The position numbers were made by a program, and so were the translations under genes. Positions 33,085 to 42,332 of a DNA stretch of 64,000 bases are shown one piece after another (the stretch's first letter is position 1; the number at the start of each line of letters is the position of its first letter). Source of the stretch: an uncultured Bacteroidales bacterium (GTDB taxonomy: Bacteria > Bacteroidota > Bacteroidia > Bacteroidales > Muribaculaceae); the NCBI GenBank assembly GCA_902782465.1, contig CACZNH010000003.1:124001-188000 (forward strand). The letters are read 5' to 3'. Under the pieces are notes generated by a model, which did no database searches, had not been told where the DNA came from, and saw only the letters and a program-made list of their open reading frames with translations.

Positions 33085-33908
33085 GATTTTTTCCAATAAA
33101 AATGGATGTATGAACTACCGTTCCCTACCCTTTTTTCAACAGGAGGCAACTGCATATAATCATTGTATTTTCCTCTCAAGACCTCATCATAGCCGTTCAT
33201 CACAAACACCTCGGTATCCTCAAACGGCATCAACGAACACTCGGCAAATGTCTCAATCCGGTTATGCTCCTTGCTGTTATCACCCATGCACATCATCTGC
33301 GTCCAATAATGGGTTGAGCCAAATGGAATAGATTTTCCTCTTCTGATTATAGTCTTAATGTAATAGTCTGTCATACCTAACATGCATAATATTGTACGCA
33401 CAAAATTCTTGATATTAACTATCAAAGAATAATCCTTGGTATAATTGAAATGCAAGCAGGCTCTAGAGCGACATGATTTTCCCCAATAATAACGATTATT
33501 TGTATAATATAAGACATGTTCATCAGTATCATCCAATGCTCCATCTGCAGGAAAGACATCTATCCAGACGCCAACTTCATCCTTACACCAAGGCAAAGTT
33601 GTTTGCATAACCGTTTTCTTTGTATCATAAACACGTGCAAATGCTATCATACAACGATTATCATTACCTCGATATTTCAATTTATAGCTATCCGATTTAT
33701 ATGTCTCGCAAAAACGCTCATAATCGGGGCGCGGCATAATGATGTCCACATCATCATCCCAGGGAATAAACCCCTGATGGCGGATGGCACCAAGCATCGA
33801 GCCATCCAACAATGAGTATTTGATGTCGTTCTCTACGCAAAAACGATGCACGTCCTTGAGTATCTCTAAACCCGTTAACTGGATTTCCCTTAATGTCAGT
33901 TCTTTCAT
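33081..33908 (-). CDS. LicD-family phosphotransferase, copy 2
   Basis: 275 residues. LicD signature: LLDGSMLGAIRHQGFIPWDD and following Asp, VDIIMPRPDYERF, then WIDVFPADGAL. It resembles copy 1 at 28771 from end to end, including the C-terminal YNDYMQLPP block, and the pair probably arose by duplication. It is coupled to the HAD phosphatase (ATGA). I infer that it attaches the CDP-activated unit made by the neighbouring genes to a glycan hydroxyl. Confidence 0.92.
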   Translation of the reverse strand: MKELTLREIQLTGLEILKDVHRFCVENDIKYSLLDGSMLGAIRHQGFIPWDDDVDIIMPRPDYERFCETYKSDSYKLKYRGNDNRCMIAFARVYDTKKTVMQTTLPWCKDEVGVWIDVFPADGALDDTDEHVLYYTNNRYYWGKSCRSRACLHFNYTKDYSLIVNIKNFVRTILCMLGMTDYYIKTIIRRGKSIPFGSTHYWTQMMCMGDNSKEHNRIETFAECSLMPFEDTEVFVMNGYDEVLRGKYNDYMQLPPVEKRVGNGSSYIHFYWKKS

Positions 33909-33954
33909 ATTGATGAATAGATTGATATATCGACTCTGATAACGAAACGGCTTG

Positions 33955-35289
33955 TTAAGACAGTAGCGTCACGTTCTTGTTGTAGAAGGCTTCGATGGTC
34001 TTGACGATGGCGGTGGAAATGCTGTTGGTGAGATATGGACTACCCTTCAAGGTCTGGATGGCCTTGATAAAGGAGACTATTTCATAACGGATACCTTCGC
34101 CGTCGAGTTTGTAGAAGTAGCGCTTGTTGTCAGCGGGATTCTCGTAGCGGAGTTCGAAGTAGTCGGTCTTCCACCAGGGAGCGGGAATGTAAAGATAACC
34201 CTTAGTGCCCGAGATGATGAGTTCGCCTTCGGACTTGACACCAACACCCACCTTGATTGAAGCCACAGCATTGGGATAGACGAAAGCAATCTTTGTAAAG
34301 ATGTCAAAGTCGCTGTCGGGCTGATACAGGCGTGTCGTGATATCGGCACGGGTGTAGTCGGTTCCCAGCAAGTGGAAAATGGGCAGCATGGCGGTGGGTC
34401 CCCATGCGGTGATGCTGTTCCACACCTTGGACTTGTCCTCGTGACGCTCAAAGTCGAACATACTCGTGCACACGGCATCGACCGAGACGATGTCACCGAT
34501 GCGACCACTCTTGGCCAATACGACCAGGCGGTCATAGGCCGTTGCATAAGCCGTCTTGATGCCGTCCATCAGAATCAGCTCTTTCTCTTGGGCCAACCGG
34601 TTCAATTCCTCATAGTCCTTAACACTCAGGGCTATTGGGGATTCGCACAGAACATGCTTGCCAGCCTCCAGGGCTTGCTTAATCTGACTATAGTGTTCGT
34701 GTGGCTGCGAAATGATATATACCGCGTCACACTGGTCTAGAAGCTCTTCATAGCTATTGACCAGCGGTATCTGCTTCATCTCATCAGAGAAATCGGCGGT
34801 ATCACGGGCGCAAACGGCAGAAATCTTCACACCGTTCACCGAGTGGCTCTCGCGCTCAAACTTGTTAAGGATAGTGGACTCGCCCACGAGGCCGATTCTT
34901 ACCTCGCGTTTCTCGGCACGCAGTTCTGAACTGGAAACGCCCTTGGTACGTTCGAGATAAACAACATCGCAGAATTCCTTCAGGTAGTCGAACTTGCCCA
35001 GCCAGTCACTGCCGATGGCAAAGACATCCACTCCCTTACGGCGGATGTCGTCAATCTTCTGACCCTCGTACTCCTCGACAATGATTTCGTCGGCAAGACC
35101 GGTGGCACGCACCGCATCGATGCGCTCCATGACCGACTGCTGCACGTTGATTTTGCCTCGTGCGAGGTCAAAGTTGTCGGCAGTAACGCCCACTATCAAA
35201 TAATCTCCCAGCGCCTTGGCACGCTCCAACAAGCGGATGTGGCCATAGTGCAACAGGTCATAAGTTCCGTAAGTGATTACTTTCTTCAT
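33955..35289 (-). CDS. Fusion: TagD-like cytidylyltransferase + Gfo/Idh/MocA-type oxidoreductase
   Basis: 444 residues, two domains. Residues 1-125 are a glycerol-3-phosphate-cytidylyltransferase-like domain with TYGTYDLLHYGHIRLL (HxGH at 14-17) and ERTKGVSSSEL (RTxGxSS at 114-120). Residues 130-444 follow the Gfo/Idh/MocA plan, but the nucleotide loop reads GLVGESTI rather than GxGxxG and the family motif EKP is ESP (216-218). A working dehydrogenase is therefore uncertain. The analogy is the fused reductase/CDP-ribitol synthases of other capsules. I infer it makes a CDP-activated polyol or similar unit for LicD. It overlaps the ATP-grasp gene by four bases. Confidence 0.9.
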   Translation of the reverse strand: MKKVITYGTYDLLHYGHIRLLERAKALGDYLIVGVTADNFDLARGKINVQQSVMERIDAVRATGLADEIIVEEYEGQKIDDIRRKGVDVFAIGSDWLGKFDYLKEFCDVVYLERTKGVSSSELRAEKREVRIGLVGESTILNKFERESHSVNGVKISAVCARDTADFSDEMKQIPLVNSYEELLDQCDAVYIISQPHEHYSQIKQALEAGKHVLCESPIALSVKDYEELNRLAQEKELILMDGIKTAYATAYDRLVVLAKSGRIGDIVSVDAVCTSMFDFERHEDKSKVWNSITAWGPTAMLPIFHLLGTDYTRADITTRLYQPDSDFDIFTKIAFVYPNAVASIKVGVGVKSEGELIISGTKGYLYIPAPWWKTDYFELRYENPADNKRYFYKLDGEGIRYEIVSFIKAIQTLKGSPYLTNSISTAIVKTIEAFYNKNVTLLS

Positions 35290-36488
35290 TGGTTTGATTT
35301 ATTTGTTGGTTTCTTTTTCAGTTTTAAGATATAGCAAAGCCAATAATACCTTCTTCGGACAATCATCCAAAGAAAATCAAGAAACGGCTTCTTGTCTTTT
35401 TTATCATAGATATAAAAACTGTCCGTCTTCCTGATATCTGATATCCAATTCTTCAGATTCTTGATTGTCTTTTTTCTATATGTAGTCTGAAAATCCCGGC
35501 GCTCATTCATGACGACAAGAGGGGATTTGATAATCCTTGCATCCTCAACACACAGACAACCATTCAGCTCACTCTCAGCCCATATTTTGCAGAAGTTGAG
35601 ACCCATGTCGGTCATGGAATGGTTTAATTGCGTTTGACGGAAATTAAATTCCAGAAAGAGCAAATTCCCGTCCATATCCTCCAGAAATTCGAGCTCAAAG
35701 ATGCCTGAATATTGAATCACCTTAAGAATCTGCTGGATTTTACCCTTCAATTCATCACCCAGATTGTAGGCATAATTGGTCATCCATGTGCCGTATTTAC
35801 CATCAGTCAGATGTAAATAATCCATCTGGACCGGCAAATACAGGATTTCCCCTTGATTGATGGAAATGCCCTCAAGCGATACTTCATTCTTCTTGTGAAT
35901 GAACTCCTGCAGCAACAACTTATCGTTTTTGATTGATTCATAGGCCGAAAGAAGTTCTTGTTCTGTATTACAGATGATGTAATCCTCCTTCCAGCACCTA
36001 GTGAAGCAATTATCGGTTTTGGTGAATACCGGATACCTTAATGCCGTTGGCAATGTCCCTTTTGTCACCAACTCGGACTTAGGAGCGTCAAGTCCATTCT
36101 GTACAGCGAGCTCGCATTGAACGGATTTAATCATATGCTTGGTTAACCGTCCTTGCTCTGCTGCATTAAAAAAGATGAACCTGTCTTTCAACAGTTCATA
36201 TTGCTGGTCCATCATTGAAACCAGCAAATCACTATCCGTTGAAACGACATACCGGCATTCTGGATTGTTGTAGTTCTCGATGAGATACTTCAGTCCTTCC
36301 TCGGGTGTACCCAACACTGAAAAGTGATCAATGTATTTCGAGCTCTTGGGGACATAATAATCCCCTTTAATCCACACTACATCAGGGCGCACACCAGCCT
36401 CTCCAAAACTGCGGATTTGGCCAAGGGTGTTCCAACATGACTCACCAACAATGACTACTTTGATATTTGGATCAGTTATTTTTATCAT
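35286..36488 (-). CDS. ATP-grasp ligase
   Basis: 400 residues. After an N-terminal Rossmann-like part (VVIVGESCWNTLGQIRSFGE), the ATP-grasp core runs about 115-300: FTKTDNCF, LLQEFIHKKNEVSLEG and the metal-binding LFLEFNFRQTQLNHSM (Glu and Asn as in other members). The family joins a carboxylate to an amine via acyl-phosphate. It overlaps the cytidylyltransferase fusion gene (ATGA) and follows the GNAT gene, so it may add an amino acid to the substituent or an amino sugar. It differs clearly from the ATP-grasp at 19647. Confidence 0.87.
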   Translation of the reverse strand: MIKITDPNIKVVIVGESCWNTLGQIRSFGEAGVRPDVVWIKGDYYVPKSSKYIDHFSVLGTPEEGLKYLIENYNNPECRYVVSTDSDLLVSMMDQQYELLKDRFIFFNAAEQGRLTKHMIKSVQCELAVQNGLDAPKSELVTKGTLPTALRYPVFTKTDNCFTRCWKEDYIICNTEQELLSAYESIKNDKLLLQEFIHKKNEVSLEGISINQGEILYLPVQMDYLHLTDGKYGTWMTNYAYNLGDELKGKIQQILKVIQYSGIFELEFLEDMDGNLLFLEFNFRQTQLNHSMTDMGLNFCKIWAESELNGCLCVEDARIIKSPLVVMNERRDFQTTYRKKTIKNLKNWISDIRKTDSFYIYDKKDKKPFLDFLWMIVRRRYYWLCYILKLKKKPTNKSNQ

Positions 36489-36567
36489 GCCGCTGATAGA
36501 TTCAAATAATTAGCTTTGGACGTTTAGGCTGAGAGCATCCGTCTTCTCAATTGAAATTCAAATCCGG

Positions 36568-37200
36568 TCACAGTATCTTGAGAAAGCCTAATACTTTTAT
36601 AACAGAATTTCCAAACCAAGTCAGTCCACCGTCGCGTTTTCTCATTGCTCTGGTTTTCAGATACGAAAAGCAAAACACAATATCAGTGAAAAAAGAGCAA
36701 TTCCAGATTGACGGAGACTTCAATTGATACCTGAAACGATAACTAAAATAATTGCTCGTTGTAGTAGAATAGTAACCGACTTTCTTGAAGCCATTCTTCA
36801 GGTGCCAGTTGACTGACCACCTTGCATCAACCGATGTGTTGCTGAGAATGTAACCGTATTCGCTGTTTGTAGCGATATCGATGCACGATCTGAGAAGTTG
36901 GGAGGCAATCCCTTTACACTTATAGTCAGGCTTTACTGCTAAATACTTGTGATAAGCCCATCGTTCGTTTTTCGAATGATGGATTGTCATGGTCGTGGTA
37001 CCAGCCAATATGTTCTTCTCATCATCTACCGCAACCAGGACAATAGCATCAATCGTCTTCTCGGCAAATTCACTTGGAGTGAATTGCAACAGAATGGAGC
37101 CGAGCCCGTTTTCTGTCCATTGAGCAAAGGAGTCCTTGAACAGATTTACGACATCGGCATGTGTGAATGCAGTGTCCTGAAGGCGGTAAATCTTTATCAT
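36568..37200 (-). CDS. GNAT acetyltransferase, copy 3 of three related
   Basis: 210 residues. Motif A is LAVKPDYKCKGIASQLL, then LSNTSVDARWSVNWHLKNGF and NYFSYRFRYQL, the pattern shared with the proteins at 29589 and 31216. It starts three bases after the class V aminotransferase stop, so it probably acetylates the amine that enzyme forms. A gap of 79 bases separates it from the ATP-grasp gene. Confidence 0.88.
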   Translation of the reverse strand: MIKIYRLQDTAFTHADVVNLFKDSFAQWTENGLGSILLQFTPSEFAEKTIDAIVLVAVDDEKNILAGTTTMTIHHSKNERWAYHKYLAVKPDYKCKGIASQLLRSCIDIATNSEYGYILSNTSVDARWSVNWHLKNGFKKVGYYSTTTSNYFSYRFRYQLKSPSIWNCSFFTDIVFCFSYLKTRAMRKRDGGLTWFGNSVIKVLGFLKIL

Positions 37201-37203
37201 GAG

Positions 37204-38277
37204 TTACAAGAGTCCGCGACGATGCATGTCTGCCATGGCGTTGACCAGTGTGGTGTTATCCTCGGGAGTGAGGCAGCCGATGTGTCCCACACGGAAGACG
37301 CGGTCCTTCAGGTCACCGCCGTTGGGGCAAATCCAGATGCCATATTCGTCTTTCAATGTGAGGAAAATCTGATGAGCCGATGCATTGAGCGGATGAAGCG
37401 AAGTCACGGCGTTGGACAGGCAATCGGTAAACAGCTCGAAGGGCAGATCGGCAATCTTACTGCGGAAGTCCCGAGCCAATGCAGCCGTGCGTGCCACCTC
37501 GGCGTCCACGCCACCATTGGCATCAATCTCCTTGAGACGGGCATGAATCTGACGAATAATGCCAACAGCAGGGGTAAACGGGGTCTGACCACGCTCACCA
37601 TTCTTGAGGGCATCTTTCAGGTCAAAATACATGCTGCGCACGTTATTGCCGTTGATGCGTTCCACAGCCTTGGGCGAAAGCACCATCACAGAGATGCCCG
37701 GCGGGCATGCCAATGCCTTCTGCGAGCCGGTAATCATCACTTGAGCGTCCAGCTCCTGCATGTTGAACGGGTCGGCGAGGAACGAGCTGATAGCGTCCAC
37801 GACAAGGAAGAGTCCATTGCGCTTACAGAAGTCGCTGATGAGTTGCATATCGTAGTGCACACCGGTTGACGTCTCATGCTTGTTCACCAAGAAACCGGTA
37901 AAGCCCTGATTCTCGTAAGGCTCCAAATGAGTTGCCGTCAAGGGGTGTCCCAATTCCAGGTCGATAGACACACAAGGCACATCATGGATGTGGCACAACT
38001 CAACAAAGCGATGGCCAAAGCTACCGCCGTTAACCACCAGCACCTTGTCCTGAGGCGTGAACACGTTCATCACTGCAGCCTCCATGGATGCAGTACCCGA
38101 ACCGGTAATGAACAATGAGCGGGCATTGTCATGGGCTCCAGCAAATTTCTTGAGCAGACGCTCACATTCCAACATGAGTTCCGAGAACTCCGACGTTCTG
38201 AAATAGGGCACCTGTTCCTGCCCGATGGCACACACCATGTCGCTGGACATGACGGGACCGACTGTAAAGTTAAGCAT
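37204..38277 (-). CDS. Class V aminotransferase (2-aminoethylphosphonate/alanine-glyoxylate type)
   Basis: 357 residues, fold type I. Motifs: FTVGPVMSS at the start, [22 protein letters not shown], and PLP Lys187 in [12 protein letters not shown]. The family includes AEP transaminase and serine- or alanine-glyoxylate aminotransferases. With LicD, LicC/PntC-like and HAD genes nearby, a small aminated alcohol or phosphonate is a plausible product, but no PEP mutase or phosphonopyruvate decarboxylase is in the window. I leave the substrate open. It is followed by a GNAT gene after three bases. Confidence 0.88.
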   Translation of the reverse strand: MLNFTVGPVMSSDMVCAIGQEQVPYFRTSEFSELMLECERLLKKFAGAHDNARSLFITGSGTASMEAAVMNVFTPQDKVLVVNGGSFGHRFVELCHIHDVPCVSIDLELGHPLTATHLEPYENQGFTGFLVNKHETSTGVHYDMQLISDFCKRNGLFLVVDAISSFLADPFNMQELDAQVMITGSQKALACPPGISVMVLSPKAVERINGNNVRSMYFDLKDALKNGERGQTPFTPAVGIIRQIHARLKEIDANGGVDAEVARTAALARDFRSKIADLPFELFTDCLSNAVTSLHPLNASAHQIFLTLKDEYGIWICPNGGDLKDRVFRVGHIGCLTPEDNTTLVNAMADMHRRGLL

Positions 38278-38347
38278 AATATTTCTGTTTAGGGTTAATG
38301 TTTTATTCTATAATCACACGAACTGCAAGGATAAAATCCAAAGTCCG

Positions 38348-39199
38348 TCAGGAATTTGCCTTTTGCTTTTCAGCAAGAGCCTGAGCTCTCCTTGCCTGCA
38401 TCTTTTCGAATTTACGTTTCCTCAGATAGACATACAGCCAATTTGGCAGCAAGCCTATCATCAAGGGATTCAAAGCTTTGGGATAATACTTCAACGGAAT
38501 TCCCAATTTATAATATGCCTCAAACTTGGCCAGGGTCGAGTTCCAACGCGCTCTAAGCGTCCTGCGCTTGGCAGCGCTGCGGTCATCCCGCATTTTGTAT
38601 AACGGCTCTTGCAGGTTTGACCCCTTATATCCGGCAGCATACAGCTTTGCCCACAGGTTGTAGTCCTCCACCCTCAGGTAACGCTTGGCCTCGCTGTAGC
38701 CGCCCACAGCCTTGAAAGCCGCCGTCCGGGCCATGCAAGGAGCGTGACAGAACGGAGAACCATAGATGAGATTCATCTTTGTCGGGTTCTTGCGGGCCAT
38801 GGTGTCGACGCGAAACACACCGTCCTTGTCAAAATATATCATCGGACAACTGACAACAACAAACTCAGGATGCTCGTCCAGGAAGTTGATTTCCTTTTCA
38901 AACCGCTCGGGCAACGAGATGTCATCGCCATCCATGCGGGCCACATACTCCGTGTCGGCCTGTTCCAAACAACGGTTGAGGGTATAGTTCAAACCCATAT
39001 TACGCTCATTGCGTAACAAGATGATATTGTCATGCTTACCGGCATACTGCTGAGCAACCTCATAGGTGTTATCTGTCGAACCATCTTCGCACAAGATGAT
39101 TTTGAAATCCTGATAGGTCTGGGCATATAATGAATCCAGCGCCTCAACCAACGTTGACGCACAATTATAAATACCCATAAGTACAGAAATCCTTACCAT
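38348..39199 (-). CDS. Glycosyltransferase family 2, duplicated with 42333
   Basis: 283 residues. RISVLMGIYNCASTLVEALDSL, LCEDGSTDNTYEVA, the ARMDGDDISLPERF DXD region and a C-terminal basic tail (LRKRKFEKMQARRAQALAEKQ split). The gene at 42333 is nearly the same protein over most of its length and shares a 50-base identical DNA stretch. Both copies lie just downstream of a LicD gene. It probably adds the same or a related sugar as its twin. Confidence 0.93.
   Translation of the reverse strand: MVRISVLMGIYNCASTLVEALDSLYAQTYQDFKIILCEDGSTDNTYEVAQQYAGKHDNIILLRNERNMGLNYTLNRCLEQADTEYVARMDGDDISLPERFEKEINFLDEHPEFVVVSCPMIYFDKDGVFRVDTMARKNPTKMNLIYGSPFCHAPCMARTAAFKAVGGYSEAKRYLRVEDYNLWAKLYAAGYKGSNLQEPLYKMRDDRSAAKRRTLRARWNSTLAKFEAYYKLGIPLKYYPKALNPLMIGLLPNWLYVYLRKRKFEKMQARRAQALAEKQKANS
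38952..39001. repeat. 50-bp identical stretch, copy A (partner 42877-42926)
   Basis: Direct repeat inside the GT2 gene at 38348. Its exact partner lies inside the GT2 gene at 42333, and the surrounding sequence is also highly alike. It marks recent duplication or gene conversion. Confidence 0.85.
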
Positions 39200-39213
39200 C
39201 GAAACCTAAATAT

Positions 39214-40140
39214 TTAGCTCTTGATATAGTTTTTCAATTTATACCCACGTTCCTTGATGACTTCTTTATAGGGTCTATTTGCATCAAAATATACTATGGT
39301 GTGATCGCTTGCCCCTCGAACAGGTACCATATAGTCACCATAACATTCGGTTAGGAGTTCGTCATAATCAGCTGGCACAGGAAACATCATACCCTCAAAA
39401 GCAATTTCAGTCAAATCTTCGTGCCATTTGCGAAGACGACATTCCGATTTTAAGTACATGAGATTAGCCACATAATCTGACTTGCTATACTGAGTCGACA
39501 TCGCACATAACCTTCGGTATTCTTTCTCAGAGGAGCCGTATAATAACTTATAATACAAAAAACGTAATGTAGTCAAAGGCAATTTTATCCCATCATTTAT
39601 TGACGGGCGATGCATCAGAACAAATTTATGCAAAAAAGCATCATATGTTTTTTGGTTAATTGCGGAAACAAAGTTTCTATCATTTGTAGGAATATTATCC
39701 CATACAAAAATGTCAATAAATATACCTTGGTTATATTGAGACTTATGCTTAATGTTTTCTATCTCAATAAAAGTTGTATCAGAGCGGCGCAATTTTGCTA
39801 CTGAGATATCGTACCCTTTATCCGTATAATGATCCTGCAAGAAATAGGGATAGGAAAATTCTTTCGGACCTATCTCCATTAACTTGTCATAGTCTTCACG
39901 CAACATCGACACATCCAAATCATCATCCCAAGGTATAAAACCATGATGACGCACAGCTCCAAGCAATGTGCCAAAATCAAGAATATACTTAAGGTTATGC
40001 TTCTTGCAAACGCGATCAAACTCACACAGCAAGTCAAGTTGAACTGCCCACAATTCTTTCATTTCAGCCTTTACAAGATATTCATCTCTCTCCTCATCTC
40101 CCCAAAAAGAATCAGGCAATGTCACGTTCAAGTCTACCAT
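39214..40140 (-). CDS. LicD-family phosphotransferase, copy 3
   Basis: 308 residues. LDFGTLLGAVRHHGFIPWDD with DDLDVSM gives the LicD signature; GIFIDIFVWDN follows. It is longer and more divergent than copies 1 and 2, with an N-terminal extension. The DNA is visibly AT-richer than the genes on either side of the block. It stands directly upstream of the GT2 gene at 38348, mirroring the LicD - GT2 pair at 43157 and 42333. Confidence 0.9.
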   Translation of the reverse strand: MVDLNVTLPDSFWGDEERDEYLVKAEMKELWAVQLDLLCEFDRVCKKHNLKYILDFGTLLGAVRHHGFIPWDDDLDVSMLREDYDKLMEIGPKEFSYPYFLQDHYTDKGYDISVAKLRRSDTTFIEIENIKHKSQYNQGIFIDIFVWDNIPTNDRNFVSAINQKTYDAFLHKFVLMHRPSINDGIKLPLTTLRFLYYKLLYGSSEKEYRRLCAMSTQYSKSDYVANLMYLKSECRLRKWHEDLTEIAFEGMMFPVPADYDELLTECYGDYMVPVRGASDHTIVYFDANRPYKEVIKERGYKLKNYIKS

Positions 40141-40154
40141 TATATCAAATACAA

Positions 40155-41162
40155 TTAATTACGAGAAAGCCTAGGCAAAATATACGGTACAAACAAATTT
40201 CTATGTATAAAACCCATAGCCGGGTAAGAAACTGGATGTTCCCCAATATAATTATAGATTTTACATTTCTTGTCAATCTCTTTAATTGGAAAAATCCTTT
40301 TTTTCTTTAATCTCAAGAATAATTCCCTGAATTCTGATGTCCTCAATCTTGCGCTCAACAATCTACTCATAAACGGAGTAAACTGATTTGCTATCAAAAC
40401 ATCTATGCTATCCACCAGCGTTCTATCATTCTTATGTTCTTCTTGAATACACTTGGCATATTCCAATAAAAGCTCATAACCCTGCACCGCTTTTCGCATC
40501 GATTCGGGGTCACGTCTCCTAGTCAATTGATTTTCACTAACTGTGTAACGATAAACATTAGCATTCGTACATTTTATCCTAAGATTTCTCCTATATACTT
40601 CCAAATTGAAAAAAACATCTTCTCCTATAGGAACGGTCCTAAAATGAATATCCTGAATCGCAGACAAACGATAAATATGATTCCAGACAAAATTAACAGA
40701 CCTCATACCAAATTCAGAAATTGTCGTACCCTCAAAAATGCAAACAGCATTATCACCGTCTTGCTCAGCAAAAGATTTCTGTGCTATTGCATCAAGAGTA
40801 ATCGAAGAGAAAGTACATACATCAATGCTGGAGTCTACAAATCGGTCCAGAACCAAACTCAATCCATTCTTTTTAATGTAATCATCAGCGTCACAGAACC
40901 AAATCCATTCACCTTGCGCTTCAGCCAATCCAACATTTCTAGCTGAAGAAACACCTCCATTTTCTTTTGTTATAATACGAATAATATCCGGATACCTTTT
41001 TTCATATCTAGCTAGAATACCGATTGTATTATCCGTACTTCCATCATTTACAACGATAATCTCTACATCAATATGATACTCCTGATCAAGAATACTGTCC
41101 AAACACCTTTCTATAACGTTCTGTACATTATACGCAGGAATAACTATAGATAACTTATCCAT
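40155..41162 (-). CDS. Glycosyltransferase family 2
   Basis: 335 residues from the ATG at 41162 (a GTG one codon upstream is possible). LSIVIPAYNVQNVIERCLDS, VVNDGSTDNT, GGVSSARNVGL and WFCDADDYI form a complete GT2 domain. The gene is AT-rich with A/T-ending codons. It lies between the GT2 gene at 41283 and LicD copy 3, with a 117-base AT-rich gap on its upstream side in which I see no clear promoter. Confidence 0.92.
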   Translation of the reverse strand: MDKLSIVIPAYNVQNVIERCLDSILDQEYHIDVEIIVVNDGSTDNTIGILARYEKRYPDIIRIITKENGGVSSARNVGLAEAQGEWIWFCDADDYIKKNGLSLVLDRFVDSSIDVCTFSSITLDAIAQKSFAEQDGDNAVCIFEGTTISEFGMRSVNFVWNHIYRLSAIQDIHFRTVPIGEDVFFNLEVYRRNLRIKCTNANVYRYTVSENQLTRRRDPESMRKAVQGYELLLEYAKCIQEEHKNDRTLVDSIDVLIANQFTPFMSRLLSARLRTSEFRELFLRLKKKRIFPIKEIDKKCKIYNYIGEHPVSYPAMGFIHRNLFVPYILPRLSRN

Positions 41163-41282
41163 CACACAAAAGACTAAGAAAAAAAGCTATACTATATTGT
41201 ATTATACATCTTTGTATCACATAGATTATCAATAAAAGGTATTCTCTTATCAGAAATGGTTGGCATTAATTTCTAATGATGA

Positions 41283-42326
41283 CTAATTACGAGATATCCT
41301 TTTGTAGATAACATACAATAAGAACATCAAACTATGAGTCCAGCGATGCTTTGCACACCAGAAGAAGAACTTCCAATGTATCGGCATATATTCCAACTCG
41401 ATTTTAGCTAATGCCTGCCTGTATTGTGGCAATGATATGATTGTTTTTACTTCATTGTGTTTCTGTGCATAAGGTTCTGGTGATTTCATCACATTGATGC
41501 CCAGCCCGATAATACTTAGTGCGATTCGATTGGAATATGAGTGATTTAAGAATTCCTTGTCGTTGCAGGCATTCTTTAGCCTTTTCTGTAATTCCATCCA
41601 TTGTCGAAACAATGATGGCTTGTAGCTACGCACTAGAGTGTCAGTATCTTGCTTACGGTAATGACTAAAACGATTGGGCAAGGCTATCGCAGACTTGCAA
41701 TAGTTAAAATATTCGGCATTGAATAACAAATCTTCTGTCCCGATAATTTTGGTATCAACGTAAGCCAATTCATTATCTTTAATGATTGATGCTCTATACA
41801 ATTTGCCCCAAGCCGTCGACAAGGAATCACATTTCTCGGGCGATTTAAGCAAGGGCCCAGTCAATCCAATTAATTGCTGATGAAGACTTTGGAAGGCATC
41901 ATCCCTAAAAACCGTTCTCTGTGTGAAAACATCAACCGGTGATGAATTGTTGGAATACTCCTTCATGTAATTCCATATCACCAAATCAACATCGGATTGA
42001 CACGCATTATCCACTGCCACCTCAATCGTGTCAACATCTATCCAATCGTCACTGTCAAGGTACAAGATGTATTCCCCTCTAGAACTTTTAGTCCCAATGT
42101 TGCGTGCATATGAAAGACCGTGATTTTCAATCTCTAATACCTTTATCCTAGAATCTTCTTTCTCATATCTACGCAGAATGGCAATAGAGTCGTCGGGGGA
42201 ACCGTCATTAACACAAATGACTTCAATATTAGTATATGTCTGACCTATTACAGAATCCAAACATTGAGAAAGGTATTTCTCAACGTTATAGACTGGAATA
42301 ATGACTGACACTAATGGCTTTTTCAT
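41283..42326 (-). CDS. Glycosyltransferase family 2
   Basis: 347 residues. VSVIIPVYNVEKYLSQCLDS, VNDGSPDDS, HGLSYARNIG and YLDSDDWIDVD are the GT2 motifs. The C-terminal part (MPIHWKFFFWCAKHRW) is aromatic and may contact the membrane. It starts seven bases after the stop of the duplicated GT2 gene at 42333, so the two are co-transcribed. Donor and acceptor are unknown. Confidence 0.92.
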   Translation of the reverse strand: MKKPLVSVIIPVYNVEKYLSQCLDSVIGQTYTNIEVICVNDGSPDDSIAILRRYEKEDSRIKVLEIENHGLSYARNIGTKSSRGEYILYLDSDDWIDVDTIEVAVDNACQSDVDLVIWNYMKEYSNNSSPVDVFTQRTVFRDDAFQSLHQQLIGLTGPLLKSPEKCDSLSTAWGKLYRASIIKDNELAYVDTKIIGTEDLLFNAEYFNYCKSAIALPNRFSHYRKQDTDTLVRSYKPSLFRQWMELQKRLKNACNDKEFLNHSYSNRIALSIIGLGINVMKSPEPYAQKHNEVKTIISLPQYRQALAKIELEYMPIHWKFFFWCAKHRWTHSLMFLLYVIYKRISRN

Positions 42327-42332
42327 AATCCA

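Noticed and set aside
28771-38277. Complete 2-aminoethylphosphonate pathway
   Set aside because: The aminotransferase and PntC-like gene fit, but neither PEP mutase nor phosphonopyruvate decarboxylase is in the window.
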